Shown in pieces: positions 33,749-34,850 of a DNA stretch of 34,850 nucleotides. Position 1 is the stretch's first letter; each line of letters begins with the position of its first letter. The stretch comes from a bacterium (GTDB taxonomy: Bacteria; Patescibacteriota; Minisyncoccia; UBA6257; Colwellbacteraceae). The DNA is taken from NCBI GenBank assembly GCA_029548485.1, contig JAKPNH010000003.1:1-34850 (forward strand), in the 5' to 3' direction. The translations under genes and the position numbers were made by a program. The notes under the pieces are model-generated. The model searched no databases. It saw only the letters and a list, made by a program, of their open reading frames with translations, and had not been told where the DNA came from.

Positions 33749-34045
33749 ATGGAAATCGGTTCTTTCGCCATCATCGTTTCTCCGGAGAGCGTCGTCCGAT
33801 TCGACGCCGAACTCGGAGAATATCTGTCGTCGCTTTTCCGGAGATTCGTGAATTCCTGCGAAAACCCGATCCCGCTTTGGAGCGCCACCATGCCGCGATC
33901 GCTTTCCGGCCGGCAGGCGAGAGTCTGCGTCGATTGTCTCAAAAGAGAAATACTAATTACGGACGACGATCGAACGCACAACGAGTTCATGAACCGCCGT
34001 GCTCCTTCGGTCTTTGATTGGAAAGAGTTTAAGATTCCCCGCTGA
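33749..34045 (+). CDS. small protein of unknown function
   Basis: This 98-aa soluble protein has no signal peptide or membrane segment. It begins MEIGSFAIIVSPESVV and has a Cys-x2-Cys pair (VCVDC, about residues 59-63) and an Asp/Glu-rich middle. It is preceded by a strong Shine-Dalgarno site and followed by a terminator hairpin, so it is a single-gene unit divergent from the amidase. I do not recognise the family. Confidence 0.7.
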   Translation: MEIGSFAIIVSPESVVRFDAELGEYLSSLFRRFVNSCENPIPLWSATMPRSLSGRQARVCVDCLKREILITDDDRTHNEFMNRRAPSVFDWKEFKIPR

Positions 34046-34066
34046 TTTCAGGCGGGGAGCTTTTTT
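34036..34066 (+). terminator. intrinsic terminator of the 98-aa protein gene
   Basis: TCCCCGC (34036-34042) pairs with GCGGGGA (34052-34058) around a short loop, followed by GC and six T. The stem begins inside the last codons of the gene. Confidence 0.8.
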
Positions 34067-34850
34067 ATTTTTTCAGCCCCAAAGCTTCGATGATTTTTCC
34101 CATCAGATTCTCGAGATCGATCATTGGTATCTGCGGAGGCCTTTGTTCCTCTATTCCGGCTCCGAAAACCCGGACCGTGGCTTGTTTTTGGTCCGAATCG
34201 ACGTAGCAGGAAGAATCGATGTTGTCTTCGTTCCGGCATCTTAAAGAATAGATGGTGGTTTGTAGGGGAGCGACATCAAGAGAATCGAAAGGATCCAAGC
34301 CGTTGTAGGTTCTTCCGTCTCCGGACAAGGTGCAGGCCACCGAGGCGAAACTCGGATTGGGGAGGGTCGAGGTCCAGCGGAGGCTGGAATACTTCCTTAG
34401 CCCTATTTCTCCGGAAGAATAGAGGATATCCATCGGATTGGCAGTGAAGGAAGTTTCCGGTTTTCCGACGACGCGGATGGTCACGCTGTCGGATTGCCTG
34501 GAAGTGCCGTGTCCGGAATCGCATTCTTCCACTGTTACTGGGCAGGTTTGGCAGACCCTGTTTTCTCCTTCGCCGACGCAATTACATTCTTCTTGTCTGG
34601 TTTCCTCCCAACAGCACCTGTAAGAAGCTCTGGTGCAGGAAATACCGTATTCGGTGGTTCTCGTCGGAGAAACCGTGGTACTTCCGGTCAAAGTGGTCGG
34701 AGTAGGCATGTTGCAGGCTGTACAGGAGAAATTGTTGTTGGTGGGTTCTTCGCCCTCGCCGCAACTGTCTCCAACATCGATTTCCCAAGAAAGATTTGAT
34801 TGGTAATTCGCAGATCTTACGGGAACGCATTGCGGATCGGCTTCGAGGTC
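34065..34850 (-). CDS. C-terminal part of a large cysteine-rich secreted protein (cut by window edge)
   Basis: The frame is open to the right edge, so only the last 261 codons are visible. The translated part is rich in Cys, Thr and Ser, with several closely spaced cysteines (CCWEE, CNC, CQTCPV, EECDSG) and short repeats of the T-x-T-V-R-V type that suggest beta-sandwich domains: SVTIRVVGKPETSF and then ATVRVFGAGIE. This is typical of a large extracytoplasmic adhesion or surface protein with disulfide-stabilised domains. The C-terminus is helical (MIDLENLMGKIIEALGLKK). No motif for anchoring is seen in the visible part. Function unknown. Confidence 0.7.
   Translation of the reverse strand, partial: DLEADPQCVPVRSANYQSNLSWEIDVGDSCGEGEEPTNNNFSCTACNMPTPTTLTGSTTVSPTRTTEYGISCTRASYRCCWEETRQEECNCVGEGENRVCQTCPVTVEECDSGHGTSRQSDSVTIRVVGKPETSFTANPMDILYSSGEIGLRKYSSLRWTSTLPNPSFASVACTLSGDGRTYNGLDPFDSLDVAPLQTTIYSLRCRNEDNIDSSCYVDSDQKQATVRVFGAGIEEQRPPQIPMIDLENLMGKIIEALGLKK

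Overview
This window looks like a chromosomal segment of a Candidate Phyla Radiation (Patescibacteria, probably Parcubacteria-like) bacterium. Supporting signs are a DUF4012 protein, a short secreted protein of a type common in CPR genomes (positions 12058-12474), a release factor 2 without its N-terminal domain, a tiny lysine-rich basic protein, very compact gene spacing and several apparently leaderless genes. UGA is used as a stop throughout, which argues against the code-25 Absconditabacteria/Gracilibacteria. The lineage is inferred from gene style; no marker phylogeny was run.

Positions 1-8788 are the unusual part. Seven radical SAM genes (the first cut by the window edge), one 66-aa small protein and one archaeal-looking type IV prepilin-type (A24) membrane peptidase lie on one strand with overlaps or gaps of at most 20 bases, so they almost certainly form one transcription unit. 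Six of the radical SAM proteins are diverged paralogs that share a C-terminal auxiliary-cluster signature (a Pro-x-Cys motif followed by Cys-x2-Cys-x5-Cys). The seventh is a HemN/HemW-type enzyme with an added C-terminal beta-rich domain. I do not recognise this as a described pathway. It looks like a multi-step radical modification system whose substrate may be the 66-aa protein or a protein cut by the peptidase.

Positions 8789-11970 hold a membrane-anchored protein of unknown function and a three-gene 2-oxoacid:ferredoxin oxidoreductase set (fused gamma-alpha, beta, ferredoxin). This set could supply low-potential electrons to the radical SAM enzymes. Positions 11971-14295 carry two CPR-type membrane proteins and murB, whose leader contains a candidate structured RNA or attenuator. 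Positions 14296-22282 hold the lysine-rich peptide, hpf, secA, a MazG-like protein, a NUDIX hydrolase, a DUF4012 protein, lepA, an FtsB/DivIC-like protein and tRNA-Gly(CCC). Positions 22283-25540 carry pyrG and, on the minus strand, a zinc/manganese-type ABC permease and ATPase.

Positions 25541-33059 hold tRNA-Thr(CGU), short prfB, ftsE, ftsX, typA with an attenuator-like leader, and a helicase-nuclease fusion. The order hpf-secA and then prfB-ftsE-ftsX recalls the Bacillus hpf-secA-prfB-ftsEX neighbourhood with insertions. Positions 33056-34850 carry an N-acetylmuramoyl-L-alanine amidase, a small unknown protein with a strong Shine-Dalgarno site and the C-terminal end of a large cysteine-rich secreted protein. 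No insertion sequence, prophage or CRISPR array was seen.
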